Assembly (NCBI RefSeq): GCF_001696535.1 | Contig: NZ_MBQE01000003.1 | Span: 310,001-374,000 of the forward strand | Direction of reading: 5' to 3' | Source: Stappia indica | GTDB lineage: Bacteria > Pseudomonadota > Alphaproteobacteria > Rhizobiales > Stappiaceae | DNA: 64,000 nucleotides | Shown here: positions 28,297-37,384 of the stretch, one piece after another | Position numbering within the stretch: position 1 is the first letter of the stretch | Layout: the number at the start of each line of letters is the position of its first letter | The notes under the pieces: generated by a model | The model's database searches: none | Seen by the model: the letters and a program-made list of their open reading frames with translations, nothing else | Told to the model about the DNA's origin: nothing | Translations under genes and position numbers: made by a program

Positions 28297-28648
28297 CCAC
28301 CGCACTGTTCCGGCGCCGTTCGCGGGTTTTCGGGCATGGCGCCTTGTTACCCGGCACACGCAATCCTGCTGGCAAACCATCCGGCTTGCCCGGACCGGAG
28401 CCGAGGGATAGGGTGCGGCTGAGAAACGGGCCCGAGCACCGGCCGGCCGCGCCGAGCGGCGCCTGGCCGGACGAGGCCGGGCTGCCGGGGCAGGCAGGCC
28501 GCCGGCTAGCGAGGGCATACCGGACCGCAGACGGGATGCGACCGGCGCCGGATCGAAGGACGGGGAGCTGACCCGCCCGGGCGATCCGATGCGGCGGCTG
28601 CATCCGCTGCCGGTTCGCAAGAGAGACTTTCTGGAGGATATCGCCGCC
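28297..28648. other. Gap before thrC
   Basis: A 352-bp GC-rich stretch with no convincing gene. A short GGGTGCGGCTGAGA segment near 28411-28424 recalls one side of a TPP riboswitch, but the rest of that fold is missing. I see no terminator after yqgE and no clear promoter. Confidence 0.4.
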
Positions 28649-30058
28649 GTGAAATATGTCAGTACCAGGGGCGAGGCGCCGGTTCTCGGGTTTTCCGACG
28701 TTCTTCTGACCGGACTTGCCGCGGATGGCGGTCTCTACGTTCCCCAGACCTGGCCGAAACTGTCGCGCGAGACCATCGCCGGCTTTGCCGGACGTCCCTA
28801 CGCGGAGGTCGCGCAGGCGGTGATCGAGCCCTTCGTCGGCGACGACATCTCCCGCGAGGATCTCGCGGCGATGATCGGAGAGGCCTATGCGGGCTTTCGC
28901 CATCCGGCGGTGACGCCCTTGGTGCAGGTCGCGCCGAACCGCTTCGTGCTGGAGCTGTTCCACGGTCCGACGCTCGCCTTCAAGGACGTGGCGATGCAGC
29001 TGCTCGGCCGGCTTATGGACCATGTGCTGAGCGCCCGCGGCCAGCGCGCCACCATCGTCGGCGCCACCTCCGGCGACACGGGCGGCGCGGCCATCGAGGC
29101 CTTCCGCGGCCGCGAGCGCACCGACATCTTCGTGCTGTTCCCGGACGGGCGCGTCTCCGACGTACAGCGCCGGCAGATGACGACGCCGACCGAGGCCAAT
29201 GTGCACTCGCTGGCGCTTGCCGGCACGTTCGACGACTGCCAGACGATCCTCAAGGGCATGTTCACCCACGCGGCCTTCCGCGACCGGGTGCAGCTGGCCG
29301 GCGTCAACTCGATCAACTGGGCGCGCATCGTCGCGCAGGTGGTCTACTACTTCGTGGCCGGTGCCGCCCTCGGCGCGCCGCATCGCCCGATCTCCTTCAC
29401 CGTGCCGACCGGCAATTTCGGCGATATCCTCGCCGGCTATGTCGCGGCCAAGATGGGCCTGCCGATCGAGCGGCTGGTGATCGCCACCAACGCCAACGAC
29501 ATCCTCGCACGCACGCTGGAAAACGGCGCCTACGAGACTCGCGGCGTGGTGCCGACGATCTCGCCGTCGATGGACATCCAGATCTCGTCCAACTTCGAGC
29601 GGCTGCTGTTCGAGGTGCACGGGCGCGATGGTGCCGAAATCCGCTCGCTGATGGCCCGGCTGTCGCAGTCCGGCCGCTTCGAGCTGGCGGAGGCCCCGCT
29701 TGCCGCGATTCGCGAGGGCTTCGATGCCGGGCGCTGCGGCGAGGCGGAGACGGCGGCGACCATCGAGCGCACGCTGCGCGAGACCGGCTACCTGCTCGAC
29801 CCGCACACGGCCATCGGCCTGCATGTCGCCGAGCAGCGGCCGGCGAGCGATGCACCGATGGTGGTGCTGGCGACGGCGCATCCGGCGAAGTTCCCCGATG
29901 CGGTGGAGGCGGCCTGCGGCGTGCGCCCGGCGCTGCCGCCGGAGCTGGAGCCGATGATGAGCGCTCCGGAGCGTTTCACCAAGATGGCGGCCGAACGCGG
30001 CGAGATCGAACGCCACATCCTCGATACAGCCCGCGCCGCCACGATGGAGGTGTCCTGA
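28649..30058 (+). CDS. thrC: Threonine synthase
   Basis: A 469-residue PLP enzyme that converts O-phosphohomoserine to threonine. The N terminus KYVSTRGEAPVLGFSDVLL is the family start, so the GTG at 28649 is chosen (GGAGG about 12 bases upstream). The PLP lysine is Lys112 in GPTLAFKDVAM, and SGDTGGAAIEAF is the phosphate-binding loop. Its substrate comes from ThrB, whose gene lies at 36380-37345 on the other strand. The stop overlaps the next start by one base. Confidence 0.97.
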   Translation: MKYVSTRGEAPVLGFSDVLLTGLAADGGLYVPQTWPKLSRETIAGFAGRPYAEVAQAVIEPFVGDDISREDLAAMIGEAYAGFRHPAVTPLVQVAPNRFVLELFHGPTLAFKDVAMQLLGRLMDHVLSARGQRATIVGATSGDTGGAAIEAFRGRERTDIFVLFPDGRVSDVQRRQMTTPTEANVHSLALAGTFDDCQTILKGMFTHAAFRDRVQLAGVNSINWARIVAQVVYYFVAGAALGAPHRPISFTVPTGNFGDILAGYVAAKMGLPIERLVIATNANDILARTLENGAYETRGVVPTISPSMDIQISSNFERLLFEVHGRDGAEIRSLMARLSQSGRFELAEAPLAAIREGFDAGRCGEAETAATIERTLRETGYLLDPHTAIGLHVAEQRPASDAPMVVLATAHPAKFPDAVEAACGVRPALPPELEPMMSAPERFTKMAAERGEIERHILDTARAATMEVS

Positions 30059-31356
30059 TGCAGGTGCGGGTGACGAGGCTGGCCAACGGCCTCAGGGTCG
30101 TGACCGACACCATGCCGCACCTGCGCACCGCCGCGCTCGGCGTGTGGGTGGGGGCGGGCTCCCGCTCCGAGACGCCGGACCAGAACGGCATCACCCACCT
30201 GCTGGAACACATGGCCTTCAAGGGCACGGCGACCCGCACGGCGCGCGAGATCGCCGAGGAGATCGAGGCGGTCGGCGGCGAGCTGAACGCCTCCACCAGC
30301 GTCGAGCACACCAACTATTATGCCCGCGTGCTGGCCGAGGACGTGCCGCTGGCGGTCGAACTAATCGCCGACATCCTGCAGAATTCCAGCTTCGATGCCG
30401 AGGAGCTGGCGCGCGAGAAGCACGTGATCCTGCAGGAGATCGGCGCCGCGCACGACACGCCCGACGACAAGGTGTTCGACCAGTTCCAGGAGACCGCCTG
30501 GAGCGACCAGGCCATCGGCCGGCCGATCCTGGGCACCCGCGAGACGGTGATGTCCTTCACGCCGGAGGACCTGCGCGCCTATCTTTCCGAGCATTACCGG
30601 GCCGAGAACATGGTGCTGGCGGCCGCCGGCGCGGTCGATCACGACGCGGTGGTGAAGCTCGCCGAAGAGCATCTCGGCAACCTGTCGGGCAAGCCGAGCA
30701 TCGAGCCGGTCGCCGCCCGCTACAACGGCGGCAGCACGCTGCTGGAGCGCGAGCTGATGGAGGTCCAGCTGGTGCTGGGCTTCGAGGGCGTGCCCTACCG
30801 CGCGCCCGACTACTATTCGGTGCAGGTGCTGGCTTCGGTGATGGGCGGGGGCATGTCCTCGCGCCTGTTCCAGGAAATCCGAGAGACCCGCGGCCTGTGC
30901 TACGCGATCTATTCCTTCCACTGGGCGTTCCAGGACACCGGCCTCTTCGGCGTCCATGCGGCGACCGGCGAGGAGGATATCGGCAAGCTCTTCCCCGTGC
31001 TGGTGGACGAGCTCGGCCGCGCCTCGCAGGAGATCGTCCAGGCCGACCTCGACCGGTCCAAGGCGCAGATCCGCGCCGGGCTGATGATGTCGCTGGAAAG
31101 CCCGGCCGCCCGCGCCGGCCAGATCGCCCGCCAGCTGATGATCCACGGCGAGGTGCTGTCGCCGGAGGAGATCCAGAGCCGCATCGATGCGGTGACGCTG
31201 GACAGCGTGCGCGCGGCGGCCGCCAAGGTCTTCGCCGGGGCACCGACGCTCTCCGTCGTCGGCCCGAAGGCGGGCAGCCTGCCGCTGGCGCTCGACGCCG
31301 ATGCGGTGGCAGAGCGGCTGGGCGGTGCCATGCCGGCGCGCGCCGTCGGCGCCTGA
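30058..31356 (+). CDS. M16 family zinc peptidase (mitochondrial processing peptidase-like)
   Basis: A 432-residue protease of the pitrilysin/processing peptidase family. The inverted zinc motif HLLEH occupies residues 47-51 (His47, Glu50, His51), with the distal Glu in the following helix region; the substrate-binding R/Y segment FQEIRETRGLCYAIYSF is in the C-terminal half. These are the bacterial relatives of the mitochondrial processing beta subunit; the native substrate is unknown. The ATG shares its first base with the thrC stop. Confidence 0.95.
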   Translation: MQVRVTRLANGLRVVTDTMPHLRTAALGVWVGAGSRSETPDQNGITHLLEHMAFKGTATRTAREIAEEIEAVGGELNASTSVEHTNYYARVLAEDVPLAVELIADILQNSSFDAEELAREKHVILQEIGAAHDTPDDKVFDQFQETAWSDQAIGRPILGTRETVMSFTPEDLRAYLSEHYRAENMVLAAAGAVDHDAVVKLAEEHLGNLSGKPSIEPVAARYNGGSTLLERELMEVQLVLGFEGVPYRAPDYYSVQVLASVMGGGMSSRLFQEIRETRGLCYAIYSFHWAFQDTGLFGVHAATGEEDIGKLFPVLVDELGRASQEIVQADLDRSKAQIRAGLMMSLESPAARAGQIARQLMIHGEVLSPEEIQSRIDAVTLDSVRAAAAKVFAGAPTLSVVGPKAGSLPLALDADAVAERLGGAMPARAVGA

Positions 31357-31375
31357 GACCCGCACGGAGGCGGCA

Positions 31376-32080
31376 ATGTCCTTGTTCCGGGCGTTCTCCG
31401 GCTCCGAGCCGGTCCGGACCCTGATCGCAGGGGAGGGGGAGAACGCCCTGATGCTGCGTCAGCCGCAGCCGCAGGACCATGCCCAATGGGCGGCCCTGCG
31501 CGAGGCGAGCCACGCCTTCCTGCAGCCCTGGGAGCCGCTATGGGCGGCGGACGAGCTGTCCCGCGCTTCCTATCGCCGGCGCCTGCGCCGCTACGCACGC
31601 GAGATGCGCGAGGACCGGGCCTATCCCTTCTTCCTGTTCCGCCTCGCCGACGGGGTGCTGGTGGGCGGGGTGACGCTGTCCAACATCCGCCGCGGCGTCG
31701 CGCAGGCCGCCTCGCTCGGCTACTGGATGGGCGCGCCGCATGCCGGGCGCGGCCACATGAGCCGGGCGGTGCAGGCGCTGCTCGGCTTCGCCTTTTCCGA
31801 ACTGTCGCTGCACCGGGTCGAGGCGGCCTGTCTGCCGCACAATGTCGCCTCGCAGCGGCTCCTTGAAAAAGCCGGCTTTTGCCGCGAGGGCTACGCCCGC
31901 CGCTACCTGCGCATCGCCGGGGAGTGGCAGGATCACCTGCTGTTTGCCCGTCTGGCCAGCGACACCGCCGCGCCGCAGGGCCTTGCCACCATCTCCGCCG
32001 CGAGCGTCGCCGTCTGGCAGGCGCAGGTGCCGGCGGACCCCGGCGCCCCCGCCGGCGCCGGAGAGAAAGAAATCTTGTGA
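31376..32080 (+). CDS. GNAT acetyltransferase, RimJ/RimL type
   Basis: A 234-residue N-acetyltransferase. The acetyl-CoA binding region is GYWMGAPHAGRGHMSRAVQALLGFAF and the C-terminal NVASQRLLEKAGFCREGYARRYL is the RimJ/RimL signature, suggesting N-terminal acetylation of a ribosomal or similar protein. The last 25 residues are Ala/Pro-rich and outside the domain. It follows the M16 gene by 19 bp and ends 1 bp before the EAL protein gene. Confidence 0.9.
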   Translation: MSLFRAFSGSEPVRTLIAGEGENALMLRQPQPQDHAQWAALREASHAFLQPWEPLWAADELSRASYRRRLRRYAREMREDRAYPFFLFRLADGVLVGGVTLSNIRRGVAQAASLGYWMGAPHAGRGHMSRAVQALLGFAFSELSLHRVEAACLPHNVASQRLLEKAGFCREGYARRYLRIAGEWQDHLLFARLASDTAAPQGLATISAASVAVWQAQVPADPGAPAGAGEKEIL

Positions 32081-32081
32081 G

Positions 32082-35018
32082 ATGGGTTTGATGCCGATAA
32101 GTCTCCGGCACCGCGCGCTGCGCGACGTGAAACGGACGAACCGCGTGCCCTTTTTCAGGTTCCTTGTGCTTGCGCTGGCAGCATGGCTCATCGCCTATGC
32201 CCCGGCAGCGGCCGTCGAGGCGGTGGAGGTCCGCTCCTCCACCGATGCGCTGGACCTGACCAGTGCCGTCGACCTCTATCCCAACGAAGGCGCCAGCCTG
32301 CAGGTCTCGACCGCGCCCGGCGCCGACGGCATCGTCCGCCGCATCGAGGTGAACTCGCGCGACGACGCCAACACCAGCTGGGCCGTCTTCGCCCTGTCCA
32401 ATCCCGGTGACGAGCAGATCGACCGGCTGATCGTTGCCCCGTTCTTCCAGCTCGTCGGCTCGCGGCTGATCTGGCCGGACCTCGGCGCCTCGCGCATCGC
32501 GTCGATCACGCCGAGCCAGGGTATCGCCCCCGAACGCCAGTCGAGCCAGGAGGCGGACGTCTTCCTGATCACGCTCGATCCCGGCGCGGTGGTCACCTAT
32601 GTGGTGGAGATGCGCACGCCCGGCCTGCCGCAGCTGCGCCTGTGGGAGCCGAACGTCTACAAGGACACGGTCAACGCCTACACGCTCTATCGCGGCATCA
32701 TTCTCGGCATTTCCGGCCTTCTGGCGCTGTTCCTGACCATCCTTTTCGTGGTCAAGGGCACGATCATGTTCCCGGCGACGGCGGTGCTGGCCTGGTCGGT
32801 GCTGTCCTACCTGACCATCGACTTCGGGTTCTGGAACAAGGTCCTGCAGATCACGCCGGGCGAGGAACAGCTCTACCGCGCCTGCGCCGAGGTGGCGCTG
32901 GCGGCGAGCCTGATCATCTTCCTCTACGCCTATCTCAACCTCAACCGCTGGCACATCCGCTACAGCCACCTGGCGCTCGGCACTCTGATCCTGGTGCTCG
33001 GCCTGCTCGGCATCGCGGTCTGGGACCCGTCCGTCGCCGCCGGCATCGCCCGCGTGTCGCTCGGCATCATCGGCGTGCTGGGCTTTGCGGTGATCGCGGC
33101 GCTGGCGCTGCAGGGCTACGACCGGGCGATCATGCTGGTGCCGACCTGGGTGCTGCTGCTGTCCTGGCTGGTGGGCGCGGCGATGACGGTGACCGGATCG
33201 CTGGCCAACGACATCGTCCAGCCGGCACTGGCCGGCGGCCTGGTGCTGATCGTGCTGCTGATCGGCTTCACGGTGATGCAGCACGCCTTTGCGGGCGGTG
33301 CCATCGCGCAGGGGCTGATCTCGGACGTTGAGCGGCGGGCGCTGGCGCTGACCGGCTCCGGCGACATCATCTGGGACTGGGACGTCGACCGCGACCGCAT
33401 CTCCACCGGCAACGAGGTGGAGGACCTGCTCGGCCTCAAGCAGGGCCTGCTGGAGGGACCGGCGCGCGACTGGCTCGACGTGCTGCACCCGCAGGACCGC
33501 GACACGTTCCGCACCACGCTGGACGCGGTGATCGATCAGCGCCGCGGCCGGATCTCGCAGGCCTTCCGCCTGCGCGCCGACGACGGCCATTTCCGCTGGT
33601 TCCGCCTGCGCGCGCGGCCCATCGTCGGCTCCGACGGCGAGGTGATCCGCTGCGTCGGCACGCTGCTCGACATCACCGACCAGAAGGTGACCGAGGAACG
33701 GCTGCTGCACGATGCGGTGCACGACAACCTGACCGGGCTGCCCAACCGCGAGCTGTTCATGGACAGGCTGCAGGCGGCAATTGCCCGCTCGCGCGCGGAA
33801 AAGCTCGGCCGTCCTTCCGTGCTGATCATCGATCTCGACCGGTTCAAGCAGGTCAACGATTCCATCGGCCTGTCGGCCGGCGACAGCATCCTGCTGACCA
33901 TCGCGCGGCGCGTCTCGCGCCAGCTGAAGCCGCAGGATTCGCTCTCGCGCCTGTCCGGCGACACCTATGCGCTGCTGCTTCTCTCCGAACAGTCGGCCGA
34001 CCGGATCGCCGCCTTCGCCGACGCGGTGCGCCGCGCGGTGCGCTCGCCCATCACCTTCGGCGAGCGGGAAGTGTTCCTGACCTCCTCCGTCGGCATCGCC
34101 ATCTATGAGACCGAAGGGTCCTCGGCGGCCGAGCTGATGCGCGAGGCGGACATGGCGATGAACCATGCCAAGCGGCTCGGCGGCGACCGGGTGGAGGTGT
34201 TCCGCCCGACGCTGCAGACCGGCACGCGCAGCCGCGCCGAGCTGGAAGGCGACCTGCGCAAGGCGCTGAAGACTGACGGCATCACCGTGTTCTATCAGCC
34301 CATCGTGCGCTTGGTGGACCGCTCCATCGCCGGCTTCGAGGTGCTGGCCCGCTGGAACCATCCAACCCGCGGGGCGATCTCGCCGGCCGAGTTCATCCCC
34401 ATCGCCGAGCAGTCGGGCATCATCAACGAGCTGGGCCTGTTCGTGCTCGACAAGGGCGCGCGCCAGCTCGCCGACTGGCAGCAGAGCTTCCGCCTGCCGG
34501 TGCCGCTGTTCGCCAGCGTCAACATCTCCTCGCTGCAGCTGCTGCGCCACGACCTGATCAACGACGTGAAGTCGGTGCTGTCACGCTCCTCCATCGCGCC
34601 GGGAACGCTCAAGCTGGAGCTGACGGAATCGGTGGTGATGGCCAATCCGGAATATTCGGCGCGGATGCTGGAGCGGTTGCGCGCGCTCGGCGCCGGCCTG
34701 TCGCTGGACGATTTCGGCACCGGCTATTCGAGCCTCAGCTACCTGCAGCGCTTCCGCTTCGACACGATCAAGGTCGACCAGTCCTTCGTGCGCCCGAACG
34801 GCCGCAGCGCCCGGCCCGTGATCCTGCGCTCGATCATCGCGCTCGGCCACGACCTCGGCATGCAGGTGGTGGCGGAAGGGGCGGAGACGGAGTCCGATTC
34901 GCTCGAGCTGCACCAGCTCGGCTGCGAATACGCCCAGGGCTTCCTGTTCGGCCAGCCGATGGAAGCCGCCCAGGCGACGAAGCTCCTGCAGGCGGAAATG
35001 GACGCGTTGCGGTCGTAA
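32082..35018 (+). CDS. 7TM-sensor / PAS / degenerate GGDEF / EAL cyclic-di-GMP phosphodiesterase
   Basis: A 978-residue inner-membrane signalling protein. Order: signal or first helix (about 22-42), periplasmic beta-rich sensor (45-225), seven helices (230-420), PAS (about 430-545, GDIIWDWDVD), GGDEF (545-700) and EAL (720-970). The GGDEF motif is replaced by SGDTY (625-629), which should abolish cyclase activity. The EAL domain keeps its core: ExLxR as EVLAR (Glu753), TES, DDFGTGYSS, KVDQSF and VAEGAETE. It is predicted to degrade c-di-GMP in response to a periplasmic cue. A second ATG at 32091 is possible. Confidence 0.92.
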   Translation: MGLMPISLRHRALRDVKRTNRVPFFRFLVLALAAWLIAYAPAAAVEAVEVRSSTDALDLTSAVDLYPNEGASLQVSTAPGADGIVRRIEVNSRDDANTSWAVFALSNPGDEQIDRLIVAPFFQLVGSRLIWPDLGASRIASITPSQGIAPERQSSQEADVFLITLDPGAVVTYVVEMRTPGLPQLRLWEPNVYKDTVNAYTLYRGIILGISGLLALFLTILFVVKGTIMFPATAVLAWSVLSYLTIDFGFWNKVLQITPGEEQLYRACAEVALAASLIIFLYAYLNLNRWHIRYSHLALGTLILVLGLLGIAVWDPSVAAGIARVSLGIIGVLGFAVIAALALQGYDRAIMLVPTWVLLLSWLVGAAMTVTGSLANDIVQPALAGGLVLIVLLIGFTVMQHAFAGGAIAQGLISDVERRALALTGSGDIIWDWDVDRDRISTGNEVEDLLGLKQGLLEGPARDWLDVLHPQDRDTFRTTLDAVIDQRRGRISQAFRLRADDGHFRWFRLRARPIVGSDGEVIRCVGTLLDITDQKVTEERLLHDAVHDNLTGLPNRELFMDRLQAAIARSRAEKLGRPSVLIIDLDRFKQVNDSIGLSAGDSILLTIARRVSRQLKPQDSLSRLSGDTYALLLLSEQSADRIAAFADAVRRAVRSPITFGEREVFLTSSVGIAIYETEGSSAAELMREADMAMNHAKRLGGDRVEVFRPTLQTGTRSRAELEGDLRKALKTDGITVFYQPIVRLVDRSIAGFEVLARWNHPTRGAISPAEFIPIAEQSGIINELGLFVLDKGARQLADWQQSFRLPVPLFASVNISSLQLLRHDLINDVKSVLSRSSIAPGTLKLELTESVVMANPEYSARMLERLRALGAGLSLDDFGTGYSSLSYLQRFRFDTIKVDQSFVRPNGRSARPVILRSIIALGHDLGMQVVAEGAETESDSLELHQLGCEYAQGFLFGQPMEAAQATKLLQAEMDALRS

Positions 35019-35060
35019 AACACGCGGAGAATCCGGGGTCTCTTCGCTTCTTCCCTGACA

Positions 35061-35123
35061 GGCAACTGAATGGTTGCCTTTCTGTCGCGTCGCTGTAAGG
35101 TAAAAGGCAACCGGAGGGTTGCG
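35061..35123 (+). promoter_or_regulatory. Two operator-like palindromes and promoter of the AHSA1-ArsR operon
   Basis: GGCAAC-N6-GTTGCC at 35061-35078 and GGCAAC-N6-GTTGCG at 35106-35123 are matching inverted repeats exactly 45 bp apart. A candidate promoter lies between them: TTGCCT (35074-35079), 16 bp, TAAGGT (35096-35101). The second palindrome encloses the ribosome site CGGAGG in its six-base centre. They are the likely binding sites of the ArsR protein encoded at 35559. Confidence 0.65.
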
Positions 35124-35125
35124 CG

Positions 35126-35578
35126 ATGAGCGACAGGATCGTCAAGAAGGTGGAGTTGAAGGCGCCGGTTTCGCGGGTCTGGCGGGCATTGTCGGACCAC
35201 GAGGAATTCGGCGCGTGGTTTCGGGTCAGGCTCGACGGGCCGTTCGTTCCCGGCAGCATCTCGACCGGCCGGATGACCTATCCCGGCTACGAACATTATC
35301 CCTGGCTCGCCACCGTGGAGAAGATGGAGCCGGAGCGGCTGCTCTCCTTCAGGTGGCACGATTTCGACGAGGCGTCCGGCGTCGCGGTCGGCGATCAGCC
35401 CACGACGCTGGTCGAGTTCCGGCTGGAGCCGGTGGAGGGGGGAACCTTGCTGACGATCACCGAAAGCGGCTTCGAGGCGCTGCCGGATGCGCGGCGGCTG
35501 GAGGTCCTGCGCGGCAACACGCAGGGCTGGAACATCCAGGCGGAGAACATTGCCAGGCATGTCGCACCCTCGAGCTGA
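35126..35578 (+). CDS. SRPBCC/AHSA1 domain protein
   Basis: A 150-residue protein with the START/Bet v1-like fold of the AHSA1 group: KKVELKAPVSRVWRALSDHEEFGAWFRV at the N terminus and the closing helix with LEVLRGNTQGWNIQAENIARH. Such proteins bind hydrophobic ligands and are usually paired with an ArsR regulator, as here, where the two genes overlap by 20 bp. The ligand is unknown. The ribosome site CGGAGG is framed by the second operator-like palindrome. Confidence 0.9.
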   Translation: MSDRIVKKVELKAPVSRVWRALSDHEEFGAWFRVRLDGPFVPGSISTGRMTYPGYEHYPWLATVEKMEPERLLSFRWHDFDEASGVAVGDQPTTLVEFRLEPVEGGTLLTITESGFEALPDARRLEVLRGNTQGWNIQAENIARHVAPSS

Positions 35579-35891
35579 CACGTCCTCCGTCGCTTCGGTG
35601 TTCGCCGCGCTCGGCGACCCGACACGTCTGGCTTTGCTGTCCCGGCTGGCGGACGGGCCTGCGCAGTCGGTCGTCGAGCTGACGCGCGGCACCGGCCTAA
35701 CCCGGCAGGGGATCAGCAAGCATCTGGCCGTTCTGGAGGAGGCGGGCGTCGTCTCCAGCACCCGGGTCGGGCGGGAGAGCCGCTTCGCCATCCAGCCGGC
35801 CGGACTGGCCGAGGCAAGCCGCTATCTGGAGCGGGCCTCGCGGCAATGGGACGAGGCGGCGGCGCGGCTGCGTGCGCTCGTGGAGGACTGA
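35559..35891 (+). CDS. ArsR-family transcriptional regulator
   Basis: A 110-residue winged-helix repressor. FAALGDPTRLALLSRLA opens the fold and the recognition helix is GLTRQGISKHLAVLEEAGVV; no metal-binding cysteine box is visible, so it is probably the non-metal ArsR type paired with AHSA1 proteins. It is the second gene of the pair (the reverse of the common order) and overlaps the first by 20 bp. It probably binds the palindromes at 35061 and 35106 and controls its own operon. Confidence 0.9.
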   Translation: MSHPRADTSSVASVFAALGDPTRLALLSRLADGPAQSVVELTRGTGLTRQGISKHLAVLEEAGVVSSTRVGRESRFAIQPAGLAEASRYLERASRQWDEAAARLRALVED

Positions 35892-35924
35892 CCCGGAAGG
35901 CCGGTCCCCAAAGCAGCTCTGCGG

Positions 35925-36383
35925 CTACCTTTTCTTGAACGGTGCCATGCCCTTGCGGGCGAGCTCGTCGGCGCGCTCGTTGTCGTCGTGCCCGGCATGG
36001 CCCTTGACCCAGTGCCAGGTGACGTCGTGGCGGCCGCGAGCCGCATCCAGCGCCTGCCACAGCTCGGCATTCTTCACCGGCTTCTTGTCGGCGGTGCGCC
36101 AGGCGTTGCGCTTCCAGTTGAACATCCACTTGGTGATGCCGTCGCGCACATAGGTGCTGTCGGTGTGCAGCTCGACCTTGCACGGGCGCTTGAGCGCGTT
36201 CAGGGCCTCGATGGCCGCCGTCAGCTCCATGCGGTTGTTGGTGGTCTGCGCCTCACCGCCGCACAGCTCGCGCTCATGCGCGCCGGAGCGCAGGAGCGCG
36301 CCCCAGCCGCCGGGCCCCGGATTGCCCGAGCACGCCCCATCCGTGTGGATGACGACGTGCGCCTGCTCGACCGTCTCGCTCAT
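35925..36383 (-). CDS. rnhA: Ribonuclease HI
   Basis: A 152-residue endonuclease that degrades the RNA strand of RNA-DNA hybrids. Catalytic acids are Asp15 ([11 protein letters not shown]), Glu53 (NNRMELTA), Asp75 (HTDSTYV) and Asp139 (NERADELA), with His129 in VKGHAGH. Length is normal. The start overlaps the thrB stop by 4 bp, so the two are coupled. It converges with the ArsR gene, 33 bp apart. Confidence 0.97.
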   Translation of the reverse strand: MSETVEQAHVVIHTDGACSGNPGPGGWGALLRSGAHERELCGGEAQTTNNRMELTAAIEALNALKRPCKVELHTDSTYVRDGITKWMFNWKRNAWRTADKKPVKNAELWQALDAARGRHDVTWHWVKGHAGHDDNERADELARKGMAPFKKR

Positions 36384-37345
36384 GGGGCAAGCCCGTAGTC
36401 GGAGGCGGTGGAAACGCCCTGGTGGAAGCGCAGCTTGCGCAGGTATTCGCGCGGGTCCTTCGGGGTGACCAGCGCGCCCGGCGGCACGCGCAGCCAGTCG
36501 TGCAGGCGCGTCAGCAGGAAGCGCAGCGCCGAGCCGCGCGCCAGCAGCGGCAGGGCGGCGAACTCCGCGTCCGTGAAGTCGCGCACCTGGCGATAACCGT
36601 TGAGCAGCGCCCGCGCCTTGGTGACGTTGAACGAGAGATCCGGCTCGAAGCACCAGGCATTGAGGCAGATCGCCACGTCATAGGCGAAGGCATCGTTGCA
36701 GGCGAAATAGAAGTCGATCAGCCCGGACAGGCGCTCGCCGATGAAGAAGACGTTGTCGGGGAAGAGATCCGCATGAATGACGCCGGAGGGAAGACCGGTC
36801 GGCCAGCGGCTCTCCAGATGGTCGAGCTCGGCGGTCAGCTCGGCCGCGAGGCCCGGGACGACGGTGTCGGCCTGGTCGAGCGAGGCGCCGAGCAGCGGCC
36901 GCCAGCTGTCCACCGACAGGGTGTTGGGGCGCTGGCCGGCAAAGTCCGCACCGGCGAGATGGAAGCGGGCGAGCGCCTCGCCGAGCTCGGCGCAATGCTC
37001 GCGCTTGGGCCGGCGCACCCACATGCCGTCGAGGAACGAGATGATGGCGGCGGGCCGCCCGGCCAGCTCGCCCAGCATCGCGCCGGAGCGCGCGGCGATC
37101 GGCTGCGGGCAGGAAATGCCGCGCGCCGCCAGATGGCGCATCAGCTCCAGGAAGAACGGCAGGTCGGCCGGGTTCACCCGCTTCTCGTAGAGCGTCAGGA
37201 TGAAATAGCCGCTCGTCGTGTGCAGCAGGAAGTTCGAGTTCTCGACGCCTTCGGCGATGCCCTTCAGGGCCAGCGTGTCGCCGATATCGTAAAGGGCGAC
37301 GAAGGCCGCAAGGTCCTCGTCCGAGACGTCAGTGTAGACAGCCAT
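36380..37345 (-). CDS. thrB: Homoserine kinase (APH-fold type)
   Basis: A 321-residue kinase that makes O-phosphohomoserine, substrate of threonine synthase. It belongs to the aminoglycoside-phosphotransferase fold used by alphaproteobacterial ThrB rather than the GHMP fold: N-terminal [14 protein letters not shown], catalytic [11 protein letters not shown] and metal-binding [13 protein letters not shown]. It sits between ispH (39-bp gap) and rnhA (4-bp overlap), a common order in Hyphomicrobiales. Confidence 0.96.
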   Translation of the reverse strand: MAVYTDVSDEDLAAFVALYDIGDTLALKGIAEGVENSNFLLHTTSGYFILTLYEKRVNPADLPFFLELMRHLAARGISCPQPIAARSGAMLGELAGRPAAIISFLDGMWVRRPKREHCAELGEALARFHLAGADFAGQRPNTLSVDSWRPLLGASLDQADTVVPGLAAELTAELDHLESRWPTGLPSGVIHADLFPDNVFFIGERLSGLIDFYFACNDAFAYDVAICLNAWCFEPDLSFNVTKARALLNGYRQVRDFTDAEFAALPLLARGSALRFLLTRLHDWLRVPPGALVTPKDPREYLRKLRFHQGVSTASDYGLAP

Positions 37346-37384
37346 GGGGTCGGGTTCGTTTTCCGGGCGTGAGAAGGGTCAGGA

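Noticed and set aside
28411-28440. GGGTGCGGCTGAGA segment resembling the 5' half of a TPP riboswitch
   Set aside because: The matching CTGAT...GGATAATGCC half is absent and the downstream gene is threonine synthase, not thiamine-related.
30909-34550. A 1213-codon open frame on the minus strand across the M16, GNAT and EAL genes
   Set aside because: It crosses three well-supported genes in another frame, with composition typical of a GC-skew shadow and no motif.
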